Assembly: GCA_035651055.1 (NCBI GenBank)
Contig: DASRGK010000138.1
Coordinates: forward strand, 1-56,601
Direction of reading: 5' to 3'
DNA length: 56,601 nucleotides
Origin: JAFKKF01 sp035651055
GTDB taxonomy: Bacteria; Pseudomonadota; Alphaproteobacteria; Rhizobiales; Kaistiaceae
A program made the position numbers and the translations under genes. This document shows positions 47,805 through 55,108 of the stretch, one piece after another. The notes below the pieces were generated by a model. It did not search any database, was not told the origin of the DNA, and saw only the letters and a program-made list of their open reading frames with translations. Position 1 is the first letter of the stretch, and each line of letters starts with the position of its first letter.

Positions 47805-48815
47805 ATGGCGGCACAACGATTTGGAATCCTTGCAAACGGCGAGGAGGTCGAGGAGGTCACGATTGCCTCCGGCGACCTCACCGCCAAGGTGATCACGCTC
47901 GGCGCGATCATCCGCGACGTGCGGCTGGCGGGCGTCCCCCATCCGCTGGTGCTCGGCTTCGACAGGCTCGACGACTACCTCAACCACTCTCCCTATTTCG
48001 GGGCGGTCGTCGGCCGCTGCGCCAACCGCATCGGCCACGCCCGCTTCACGCTCGACGGCAAGACCTACCAGCTGACCCCGAACGAGAACGGGAACCAGCT
48101 GCACGGCGGCCCGAACGGGTTCGGCCGGCGGAACTGGCGGCTTGTATCGAGCGACGCCCACAGCATCACCCTCGGCCTCACCAGCCCGGACGGCGAGGAG
48201 GGCTATCCCGGCACGGTCGAGGCCTTCGTCCGCTACACCGCGGAAGGAGAGGGGACGATCAAGATGGAAGCGGAGGCGACGACCGACGCGCCGACCATCG
48301 TCAACCTCGCGCAGCACTCATACTTCAACCTCGACGGCTCTCCCGACATTCTCGACCACCGAGTCCAGATATTCGCCGGCGCCTATACCCCGTTCGACGC
48401 CGACAAGATCCCGACCGGAGAGATCCTGTCGGTTGCCGGCACCGATTACGACCTCCGCGCCATGCGGCCGATCCGCCTCGTGCGGAACGGCGTCCGCTTC
48501 GTCTTCGACATCAACTACGTCGTCGACCGGAAGAAGAGCGGAACGCCCCACCGCCATGCGCGGCTGATGTCGCCGAAGAGCGGGATCGCCCTCGACGTCG
48601 CATCGACCGAGCCGGGAGTCCAGTTCTACGACGGGGTGAGCATGAACGTGACCGTGCCGGGGCTGGATGGCCGGAAATATCCCGTCAACGGCGGCTGCTG
48701 TTTCGAGCCCCAATTCTTCCCCGACGCGATCAATCACGCCAACTTCCCGAGCCCGGTCCTGCGGCCCGGCCAGACCTACCGGCAGACCACGACCTTCACC
48801 TTCTCGCGGAACTGA
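47805..48815 (+). CDS. galM: Aldose 1-epimerase (galactose mutarotase)
   Basis: A 336-residue mutarotase. NRIGHARF, NQLHGGPNGFGRRNW with the catalytic histidine, AQHSYFNLDG with the second histidine, and the C-terminal EPQFFPDAINHANFP with the catalytic glutamate are all present. It converts alpha- to beta-anomers, supplying the anomer used by aldose dehydrogenases like the two SDRs upstream. Confidence 0.93.
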   Translation: MAAQRFGILANGEEVEEVTIASGDLTAKVITLGAIIRDVRLAGVPHPLVLGFDRLDDYLNHSPYFGAVVGRCANRIGHARFTLDGKTYQLTPNENGNQLHGGPNGFGRRNWRLVSSDAHSITLGLTSPDGEEGYPGTVEAFVRYTAEGEGTIKMEAEATTDAPTIVNLAQHSYFNLDGSPDILDHRVQIFAGAYTPFDADKIPTGEILSVAGTDYDLRAMRPIRLVRNGVRFVFDINYVVDRKKSGTPHRHARLMSPKSGIALDVASTEPGVQFYDGVSMNVTVPGLDGRKYPVNGGCCFEPQFFPDAINHANFPSPVLRPGQTYRQTTTFTFSRN

Positions 48816-48908
48816 GGTCGCGGACGCCGGCGCCAGCCGGCATCCTTCCGGTTGGCGGGCCGATCGGGCAGCATGGGCGGCGGCGACGGCAGAAAAGAGA
48901 TTCGGTCA

Positions 48909-49820
48909 ATGCGTCTTTGGCTCTGGCTCGCGCTCGTCGCGCTTGCGCCGCTTTCCGCGAGCGCCGAGTGGCGCGACGAAATCGCGGTTCTCCGGGTAGG
49001 TGTCTTCGTCGGCAACAACGCCGCCTACCGCATCGCGCAGCTGCAGCCGTTCCGGGCCTATCTCGAGACCCATCTCGGCCTGCCGGTGGAGCTTGTCCCG
49101 GCGGAAACGCTCGACGGCCTCATCGCCGACCAGACCGGCGGCCGCGTGCAATATGCGATCCACAGCGCCGCGAGCTATGCGACCGCGGCGGCCGCCTGCA
49201 AGTGCGTCGAACCGATCGCCGCGCCGGTCGCCGCCGACGGGGCGCTCGGCTTTCATTCCGTCCTCGTGGTGCGGACGGAGAGCCCGGTGAAGGCGCTCGC
49301 CGATGCCCGCGGCCTGCGCCTCGCCGTCTCGGGGCCGGACTCGGTCGCCGGCAGGCTGATCCCGATGCGCGCCTTCAGCCACGAGGGCATCGCGCCGGAG
49401 AAGTTCTTCGCCGCCATCGTGCCGAAAGCCAACCCGGAGGAGGCGGTGATGAGCCTCTTCGACGGCAGCGCCGACATTGCGGTCGCCTGGTCGAGCGCCG
49501 CCGGACCCTCGGAAACCGGGTTCGATTTCGGCGTGCTCGCCAACCTCGTCCGTTCCGGCCGGCTGGAGGCGGGGAGTTTCCGGGTCGTCTGGCGCTCCCC
49601 GCTCATCCCGTTCGGTCCGCACGTGGTGCGCACCGACATGCCGGACGAACTGAAGAAGCTGATCTCGGACGCGCTCCAGTCGATGATGCTCGAGGACCAC
49701 GACGCGCTCGACGCGGTCGACCTTTCCGGCTTCGGCGCCGGCGGCTTCGCCGCGCCCGAGGCGGACCTCTACGCTCCGCTGACCGAACTCGTTGCCGAGA
49801 CCGCGGCGGCCCAGCCCTGA
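48909..49820 (+). CDS. PhnD-like periplasmic phosphate/phosphonate-type binding protein
   Basis: 303 residues. Signal peptide MRLWLWLALVALAPLSASA, then a PhnD-type binding fold: LRVGVFVGNNAAYRI, FRAYLETHLGLPVELVPA, YAIHSAASYATAA and FHSVLVVRTESPVKALADARG. No permease or ATPase is adjacent, so it may be an orphan sensor or work with a transporter elsewhere. The ATG at 48909 is chosen because it starts the signal peptide. Confidence 0.85.
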   Translation: MRLWLWLALVALAPLSASAEWRDEIAVLRVGVFVGNNAAYRIAQLQPFRAYLETHLGLPVELVPAETLDGLIADQTGGRVQYAIHSAASYATAAAACKCVEPIAAPVAADGALGFHSVLVVRTESPVKALADARGLRLAVSGPDSVAGRLIPMRAFSHEGIAPEKFFAAIVPKANPEEAVMSLFDGSADIAVAWSSAAGPSETGFDFGVLANLVRSGRLEAGSFRVVWRSPLIPFGPHVVRTDMPDELKKLISDALQSMMLEDHDALDAVDLSGFGAGGFAAPEADLYAPLTELVAETAAAQP

Positions 49821-49825
49821 AGGTT

Positions 49826-49848
49826 GAATTGGCGCCAATTCCTTGACG
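49826..49848. promoter_or_regulatory. Perfect 16-base palindrome adjoining a -35-like TTGACG
   Basis: GAATTGGCGCCAATTC (49826-49841) is a perfect palindrome starting five bases after the PhnD-like stop. TTGACG follows at 49843-49848, and TGACGGAA recurs inverted as TTCCGTCA about 30 bases on. Probably operator and promoter of the methyltransferase gene; the -10 is weak. Confidence 0.4.
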
Positions 49849-49902
49849 GAATATTAGCCCATCCCGGCTAACCGTTTCCGTCAGCGAAGTGGAGTTCCCC
49901 CG

Positions 49903-50556
49903 ATGACGGCTGCGCCGATCCACCCCGAGCCGGCACTGCCGGTCCGCAACCTGGTGCCGGCGCTCGATCTGATCGAGCGCGTGGTCGTCGCGTCGCTCTT
50001 TGCCTTCTTCGTCTACCGGATGGTCGCCTCGTTCCTCGCGACCGGCCTTGTCATCAATCTCGTTCTCGTCGTCTCGGAAAGCCTGGTGGTGATCTTCGTC
50101 CTGATCCGCCGGCCGGCCCGGACGATGTCGCTCAATCCCGTCGACTGGATCCTCGCTTTCGTCGCCACCGCGGCGCCGCTCTTCGCCCAGCCGGACGAGG
50201 TGGCGCCGCTGGTTCCGCCGATCCTCTGCGTGATTCTGACCCTCTGCGGGCTCGCCCTCCAGGTAGCCGCCAAGCTGACGCTTCGCCGCAACTTCGGCAT
50301 CGTTGCCGCCAACCGCGGCATCACCACCGGCGGGCCTTACAACTTCGTCCGCCATCCCATGTACATCGCTTACATGATGACCTGGGTGGCGTTCCTGCTG
50401 ACCAATCCGACGCTGTGGAACTCCGCCGTCTATGCGATCGCCTTCGCGTTCCAGATCGCCCGCCTGCTGGCGGAGGAGAGGCTCCTCACCGACGACGACA
50501 TCTATCGGGAATTCCGCGAGCGGGTGCGCTGGCGCCTGGTACCGCGCGTCTTCTGA
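49903..50556 (+). CDS. Isoprenylcysteine carboxyl methyltransferase-like membrane protein
   Basis: 217 residues with about five predicted membrane helices and the ICMT/PEMT-like SAM-binding core TGGPYNFVRHPMYIAYM followed by AEERLLTDDDIYREFRERVRWRLVP. Bacterial members methylate unknown small hydrophobic or lipid substrates. No substrate can be inferred from the neighbours. Between its stop and the convergent TadE gene, 50651-50668 (GAAGGG/CCCTTC) is a small stem without a T-run. Confidence 0.85.
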   Translation: MTAAPIHPEPALPVRNLVPALDLIERVVVASLFAFFVYRMVASFLATGLVINLVLVVSESLVVIFVLIRRPARTMSLNPVDWILAFVATAAPLFAQPDEVAPLVPPILCVILTLCGLALQVAAKLTLRRNFGIVAANRGITTGGPYNFVRHPMYIAYMMTWVAFLLTNPTLWNSAVYAIAFAFQIARLLAEERLLTDDDIYREFRERVRWRLVPRVF

Positions 50557-50686
50557 GACGGAAAAGCCGGAGCGCGCCGGGCGCCGAGGTCGGCGGCTTG
50601 CCCGTGGCAGAAAAGGAAGACGATCCCCGTGACCCTCGCTCGCAGGTGCCGAAGGGCTCGGCCCCTTCAGCGGACAGGCCGCCTTC

Positions 50687-51232
50687 TCAGGTGCGCGCCA
50701 CGAAATCGCTGACGCGCGGCCGCAGGTAGAACTTGTCGGTGAGGTCGAACGTCCCGGTCATGACGTAGCCGATGGTCGGCTTATACGAGTAGTGGACCTC
50801 GGTCATGATCAGGTACGAATTGGCGACGAGGAGGGCGCTCGGAATCGTCGTGACCGTCGCGCCGACGGTGAGCGGCGTATCATTACGGGCATCGCTCCAC
50901 GAGACCGTTGCCTTGCTGGTGGCATCGATCTTGATCTGCGTCACCTTGATCTTGAGGTTGCTGGTCGAATAGGGCGTGATCACCGCGCTCGCCGCGTCCA
51001 GAATGTTGCTCATGTCGGCGTCGCTGAGCGACTTCGACTGCGTGACGAGGTCGCTGAGCGCCGAGGTGACGTGGCTGACCTTGCGGTTGATGGTGAGCGC
51101 GTCGGAGAGCTCTGCGCCGCCGAAGAAGAGGGCGAGCATCAGCGGCAGGATCAGCGCGAATTCGACCGCCGAGACGCCGGCCTGATCGCGGCGGAAACGC
51201 CAGATCCGGGAAAGACGCGCGAGGCTCACCAT
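50687..51232 (-). CDS. TadE-like pseudopilin
   Basis: 181 residues with the TadE signature RFRRDQAGVSAVEFALILPL, a hydrophobic helix after a G-V junction and glutamate at +5, followed by an extracellular beta-rich domain. Processed by the prepilin peptidase and needed for Flp pilus assembly. ATG at 51232 lies seven bases inside the upstream pseudopilin gene. Confidence 0.88.
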   Translation of the reverse strand: MVSLARLSRIWRFRRDQAGVSAVEFALILPLMLALFFGGAELSDALTINRKVSHVTSALSDLVTQSKSLSDADMSNILDAASAVITPYSTSNLKIKVTQIKIDATSKATVSWSDARNDTPLTVGATVTTIPSALLVANSYLIMTEVHYSYKPTIGYVMTGTFDLTDKFYLRPRVSDFVART

Positions 51233-51795
51233 GGGAAGGGCTCGTTGCGGAAGGCGGTGACCGCGGCGATCAGGTGATTGCCGTCGTTGAGATTGGACAG
51301 GTTGAAGCTGAGCAGCTTGCTCCACACCGGCCATTCGTAGAACGCGCGCACCACGACGATGCTGCTGCCGCTGCCGGGGGAGAAGGTCCAGGTCGTGATC
51401 AGGTTGCCGTTACTGTCGACCGGCGGCGCGAGGTCGACGCTGCCGAAGGTCGAATAGGTCCGCACGTCGAGGACCAGGTTGGAGGTGCAGTTGACGAAGA
51501 GGATGCCGGCGGCATCGCAGATCTTCTGCTTGAAGGTGGCGGCGCTCATGCTCTGTTGCTGCGCCTGACCCGTCCGGATGAGGCGGGAGGCGTTGAGCAC
51601 GCCGGTCTCCATCGCCTGCGTCGCGAAGAAAACCATCGCGACCTGGATGATCGCCATCAGCAGCGCAAAGAAGGGCAGGGCGAGAAGACCGAACTCGACC
51701 GCGGTGGCGCCGGACTGGTCGCGGCGAAAACGGCAAGGCGAGGAGCGCATCGCGAGGCGGATCGAGAACCTGCCGATCTGCATCCTGAGCGCCAT
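51226..51795 (-). CDS. TadE/TadF-like pseudopilin
   Basis: 189 residues. RRDQSGATAVEFGLLALPF is the pseudopilin cleavage region (cleavage expected after G, E at +5). The rest (ATFKQKICDAAGILFVNCTSNL) has two cysteines suited to a disulfide. The ATG at 51795 is chosen for AGGTGAAAAGA upstream. Together with the next gene it forms the minor-pilin pair of the Tad system. Confidence 0.87.
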   Translation of the reverse strand: MALRMQIGRFSIRLAMRSSPCRFRRDQSGATAVEFGLLALPFFALLMAIIQVAMVFFATQAMETGVLNASRLIRTGQAQQQSMSAATFKQKICDAAGILFVNCTSNLVLDVRTYSTFGSVDLAPPVDSNGNLITTWTFSPGSGSSIVVVRAFYEWPVWSKLLSFNLSNLNDGNHLIAAVTAFRNEPFPW

Positions 51796-51911
51796 TCTTT
51801 TCACCTGCGGGCAATAGGGGTCGGGTCGGTACCGGGTGCCCAACCGGAATTCATGCTGACAGCCAGCGATTGAAGAAGCGTTGCCCCCCTTCCGGAAAAA
51901 CCGAAAGGTCC

Positions 51912-51930
51912 CGGTAACGCTTCGGTAACG
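51912..51930 (-). promoter_or_regulatory. Tandem 8-base repeat upstream of the pseudopilin pair
   Basis: CGGTAACG occurs at 51912-51919 and again at 51923-51930, 11 bases apart (one helical turn). On the coding strand this is GTTACC-N5-GTTACC, the layout of OmpR-type tandem sites. Confidence 0.4.
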
Positions 51931-51942
51931 ATGTTGCCGCGG

Positions 51943-52407
51943 CTACTTCGCGGAGGCGTCGCTCGACAGCGAGCTGTGCGCGTTGACCTGGTCACGCGTC
52001 GTGCTGAAGGCTTCCGAATTGTCGCCGATGGTGACCACCGGCGAGCAGTCCGGCGTGCAGCTATAGGTCTGCCGGGAGGCGCGCTTGTAGATCGTCACCA
52101 CGTCGTCATTGGCTGCCTGGACCGTGATGTTCTCGTCGGCGATGGCGTTGCCGGCCGAGTCGAGAACGATGAGGTTGGTGGTGCCGAAGCTCCGGCCGGT
52201 GATGATGAGCGTCTGATTGTCCTGGATCGTCGCATCGGCGATTGCCGGGTTGCCGATGATCACAACATCGGCGGGACGCGAGACGTGCATGACCTTGGCG
52301 CGGTCGACGATGACCGTGATCGGCTCGCCGGCGAGGCCGGCGGCCGGGACAAAAGCCAGGAGCGCGGCGACGATGCCGGCTTGCAATACCTTCCGTTCGA
52401 CCTGCAT
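51943..52407 (-). CDS. Stand-alone pilus secretin N-terminal domain protein
   Basis: 154 residues. Signal peptide MQVERKVLQAGIVAALLAFVPAAGLA, then a domain like the N-terminus of CpaC/RcpA secretins: VIVDRAKVMHVSRPADVVIIGNPAIADATI, matching the IVIDLPRDARDVLVSNPAIADAVI segment of CpaC at 55109. No secretin pore domain follows; instead a short tail with two cysteines (YSCTPDCSP). It is divergent from the Flp genes. A periplasmic gating or piloting role is inferred. Confidence 0.85.
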   Translation of the reverse strand: MQVERKVLQAGIVAALLAFVPAAGLAGEPITVIVDRAKVMHVSRPADVVIIGNPAIADATIQDNQTLIITGRSFGTTNLIVLDSAGNAIADENITVQAANDDVVTIYKRASRQTYSCTPDCSPVVTIGDNSEAFSTTRDQVNAHSSLSSDASAK

Positions 52408-52806
52408 GGCGCACGCCTCTTCTGGCTGAATCTGCGGAAACCCTGACGAATAATGGTGAATGAAGGCTTAAGTGCCCCAGCCGCCTCACCATCGCGACCG
52501 TCTATGATCGAGTTGTCGATCCAAGATGGGCGAGTTTCGGCAGAGTTAAACTTTAGCTTCGAGGCAGAGTAAATATTAGTTCAACAAAAAACGCAGAATG
52601 AAAATCGCTTTGTTTGCAAATCTATGCAGATATAACGGAAGGTTTACTATTAACGGATTATGATTTCTAGCCTGAATCAGGCCCCCGGATATTAACTAAC
52701 CTTCAAAACTTTGCGGGTACGGTCATCCACGGTTACGGCCAACCAAAGAAGAAGCTGCGGACGACCGAGCCATTGCAGTTACCCACGCGGAGTGAAGGAG
52801 TCACCC
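52408..52806. other. AT-rich divergent control region of the Tad locus
   Basis: 399 bases without a gene. From about 52500 to 52710 the composition becomes strikingly AT-rich for this window. It contains several TTAA/TTAAC motifs, one of which forms a near-consensus CtrA box. It should hold the promoters of the secretin N-domain gene and of flp; the flp leader would be about 100 bases. Confidence 0.5.
52692..52706 (+). promoter_or_regulatory. CtrA-like box upstream of the first Flp pilin
   Basis: TTAA-CTAACCT-TCAA matches TTAA-N7-TTAA at 7 of 8 fixed positions, about 100 bases before flp1. CtrA drives pilA in Caulobacter, so this is a plausible activator site. Confidence 0.45.
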
Positions 52807-52983
52807 ATGAAGAACCTGTTCAAGCGTTTCGCGAAGGATGAGTCGGGCGCCACGGCCATCGAATACGGCCTCATCGCCTCGCTGATCGGCGTCGCCATCA
52901 TTCTTGGCGCCACGACCCTCGGCACCAAGCTCAACAGCACCTTCAACGCCATCTCCGGCTCGATCAACGGCCCGTCCAGCTAA
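52807..52983 (+). CDS. Flp-family type IVb pilin (copy 1)
   Basis: A 58-residue major pilin. Positively charged leader ending ESG, cleavage before ATAIEYGLIASLIGV with E at +5 and the adjacent Y, then a single hydrophobic helix. AAGGAG lies seven bases before the ATG. The C-terminal half ILGATTLGTKLNSTFNA is identical in copy 2. Confidence 0.95.
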   Translation: MKNLFKRFAKDESGATAIEYGLIASLIGVAIILGATTLGTKLNSTFNAISGSINGPSS

Positions 52984-53028
52984 CCGCTGAACGGCCCGAG
53001 ACGTCCGAAGCCTCGACTGATGAAAGGC

Positions 53029-53052
53029 GTCACGCCGGCAGACCGGCGTGAC
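53029..53052 (+). other. Perfect hairpin between the two pilin genes
   Basis: GTCACGCCGG-CAGA-CCGGCGTGAC: ten perfect pairs with a four-base loop, 46 bases after flp1. No T-run follows. It may stabilise the flp1 message or partly stop transcription so that flp1 is expressed above flp2. Confidence 0.6.
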
Positions 53053-53177
53053 CGAGAAAACGGGCGGGCGCATCGGTCTGACCACAGGCCAGACAGATGC
53101 TTCCCGCCCGTCTCATTGCAGGGACGGATGGCATCGACGCCGAGCGAGCGGGCGAGGCGTGATTCGGAGGGGACCTG

Positions 53178-53360
53178 GTGACGATGCGCAATTGGCTCAG
53201 GCGATTCCTTAAGGATGAAACCGGCGTCACGAGCATCGAATACGCCCTCATCGCGACCTTGATCAGCATCGCCGTTATCCTTGGCGCGACGACGCTGGGG
53301 ACGAAGCTCAATTCGACCTTCAACGCCGTCTCCACCAAGATCAACGGCCCGGCGAGTTGA
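53178..53360 (+). CDS. Flp-family type IVb pilin (copy 2)
   Basis: 60 residues, starting at a GTG five bases after GGAGGGG (an ATG two codons later is possible). Cleavage expected in DETG-VTSIEYALIATLI. Same layout as copy 1, with a slightly more basic leader (MRNWLRRFLKDETG). Shared residues are encoded with many synonymous differences, so the duplication is old. Confidence 0.93.
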   Translation: MTMRNWLRRFLKDETGVTSIEYALIATLISIAVILGATTLGTKLNSTFNAVSTKINGPAS

Positions 53361-53520
53361 ACGCCGGTCCGCGGCGAGGACGTACTTCTCCTCCCCGTCC
53401 GGTTTCGCTCCGGCGGCCCGCCCGGATCCCTGCGGGTCAACCGCCCGATCCGGCGCGCGTTTAGAAGCGCTTAATCATTCCTGACTAACTCTTACCGCGA
53501 GGGTCACGGGAGATCAGGCA

Positions 53521-54036
53521 TTGTTTGCCACGATCGTCCAATACGTCTTGTTTGCAGCGTTTCCGCTGGCGATGGCCTACGCCGCCGCCTCTGATCTGCT
53601 GACCATGACGATCTCCAACAAGCTTGCGCTGGCTCTGGCGCTTGCCTTCGCGGTGCTGGCGCCGGTCGCCGGGCTGACCTGGGAAGCGGTGGGGCTTCAT
53701 GTCGCGGCAGGCGCCGCGGTCCTCGCCGCCGGCTTTCTCCTCTTCACGCTCGGCTGGATCGGCGGCGGCGACGCCAAGCTCGCCGCGGCGGCAGGCCTGT
53801 GGATCGGCTGGAACGATCTCGTCGAATACCTGTCGCTGGCAGCAATCTTCGGCGGGGTCCTGACGGTGCTCATCATCCTCTTCCGCCGCTCGGTCCTGCC
53901 GGCCTTCGCGATTCGCGTGCCGTGGGTGCAGCGATTGCACGATGAGGGCGCCGGGGTGCCTTACGGCGTGGCGCTGGCCGCGGCCGGGCTCGCCATCTAT
54001 CCGCACACGGTCTGGCTGCGGATGGCGGCAGGCTGA
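53521..54036 (+). CDS. cpaA: Prepilin peptidase
   Basis: 171 residues with six predicted membrane helices, type IV prepilin peptidase (A24) family. The two catalytic aspartates lie in AAASDLLTM and GGGDAKLAAA. It cleaves the Flp pilins and probably the TadE-like proteins. The start is a TTG preceded by a GGGAG-containing stretch. It lacks the N-methylation domain, as usual for CpaA/TadV. Confidence 0.92.
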   Translation: MFATIVQYVLFAAFPLAMAYAAASDLLTMTISNKLALALALAFAVLAPVAGLTWEAVGLHVAAGAAVLAAGFLLFTLGWIGGGDAKLAAAAGLWIGWNDLVEYLSLAAIFGGVLTVLIILFRRSVLPAFAIRVPWVQRLHDEGAGVPYGVALAAAGLAIYPHTVWLRMAAG

Positions 54037-54156
54037 CAACCGCTTCGGGCTTCGGCGCCACGCGGACCGGTCGCTTCGGATGCATGTGTTTCGGCCAGAT
54101 CATGCGGCGCCGCGCACGCCGATAACCCTTTGTTAGTTAAGTTTTCTCACGTCTGG

Positions 54157-54164
54157 TTAACCAT
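54157..54164 (+). promoter_or_regulatory. CtrA half-site upstream of cpaB
   Basis: TTAACCAT is the common CtrA half-site. It lies 73 bases before cpaB in a 200-base AT-richer gap (54037-54236) that separates cpaA from cpaB and probably holds a second promoter. I could not assign a -35/-10 pair. Confidence 0.3.
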
Positions 54165-54236
54165 AAGTACACGATTGACGGGCGACATTACTGAGTAAGG
54201 CTCGACTAGATCGTCCCGACCCGAGGTTAGAGCGCC

Positions 54237-55055
54237 ATGAGATTCTCACGCGTTGTCGTTCTGGCGGTCGCCCTGGTTGCCGGCCTGGTCGCGGCATTCC
54301 TGGCGCTGAACCTGACATCGACGCCGAACGAACCGCCTGTCGCCGCCGTCGAGGCGCCGACCGGCGTCCAGATTCTGGTCGCCACGAACGACATCCCGAT
54401 GGGCAAGACCGTCGAGAACGGGATGGTCGAATGGCGCGACTGGCCGAGCACCGCGCTCGCTCCGACCTACATCACGCGCGCTTCCGACCCGGATGCGCTC
54501 AACAAGGTCAACGGCTCGATCGCCCGCGCCGCGATCTATTCCGGCGAGCCGATCAACGCGTCCAAGCTGATCCATTCCGACCGCGGCTTCATGTCGGCCA
54601 TCCTGCCGCCCGGTAAGCGTGCGGTGGCCACCAAGATCGCCGCCGACACCAGCGCCGGCGGCTTCATCCTGCCCAACGACCGCGTCGACGTGATCATGAC
54701 GCGGCAAACGGCGTCGACCGAGAATGGCGGCCCGCCGCAATACGTCACCGAGACGATCCTCAACAACGTCCGCGTTCTCGCCATCGACCAGACCATCGAG
54801 GAGAAGAACGGCGAGAAGGTCGTCGTCGGCCAGACCGCGACGCTCGAACTGTCGCCGCAGCAGGCGCAGATCCTCAGCGTCGCCCAGCAGATCACCGATC
54901 GCCTGACGCTGGCGCTGCGCAGCATCGCCGACGGCGACGCCAAGCCGAGCGACGCCGCCAGCGACGCGGTTCACCTGATCGGCGGCACCAAGAAGAACGG
55001 ATCGGTGACCGTCGTCCGCAACGGAGTGGCTCGCGAGGTCACCGGGCTTCGCTAG
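54237..55055 (+). CDS. cpaB: Flp pilus assembly protein CpaB/RcpC
   Basis: 272 residues. One N-terminal membrane helix (VVVLAVALVAGLVAAFLAL), then a SAF domain (GVQILVATNDIPMGKTVENGMVEWRDWP) and the RcpC/CpaB domain (LPPGKRAVATKIAADTSAGGFILPNDRVDVI). It acts in the periplasm with the secretin. Followed 53 bases later by cpaC. Confidence 0.95.
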   Translation: MRFSRVVVLAVALVAGLVAAFLALNLTSTPNEPPVAAVEAPTGVQILVATNDIPMGKTVENGMVEWRDWPSTALAPTYITRASDPDALNKVNGSIARAAIYSGEPINASKLIHSDRGFMSAILPPGKRAVATKIAADTSAGGFILPNDRVDVIMTRQTASTENGGPPQYVTETILNNVRVLAIDQTIEEKNGEKVVVGQTATLELSPQQAQILSVAQQITDRLTLALRSIADGDAKPSDAASDAVHLIGGTKKNGSVTVVRNGVAREVTGLR

Positions 55056-55108
55056 GCGGGGAAGGGCGCGCTGACACAACGCAGCGGCCAAGCAAGGGGT
55101 TTAGGGAA

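Noticed and set aside
46286..49846. A 1186-codon open frame on the plus strand across the mutase and mutarotase genes
   Set aside because: Arginine- and alanine-rich out-of-frame translation covering several real genes with clear motifs in other frames.
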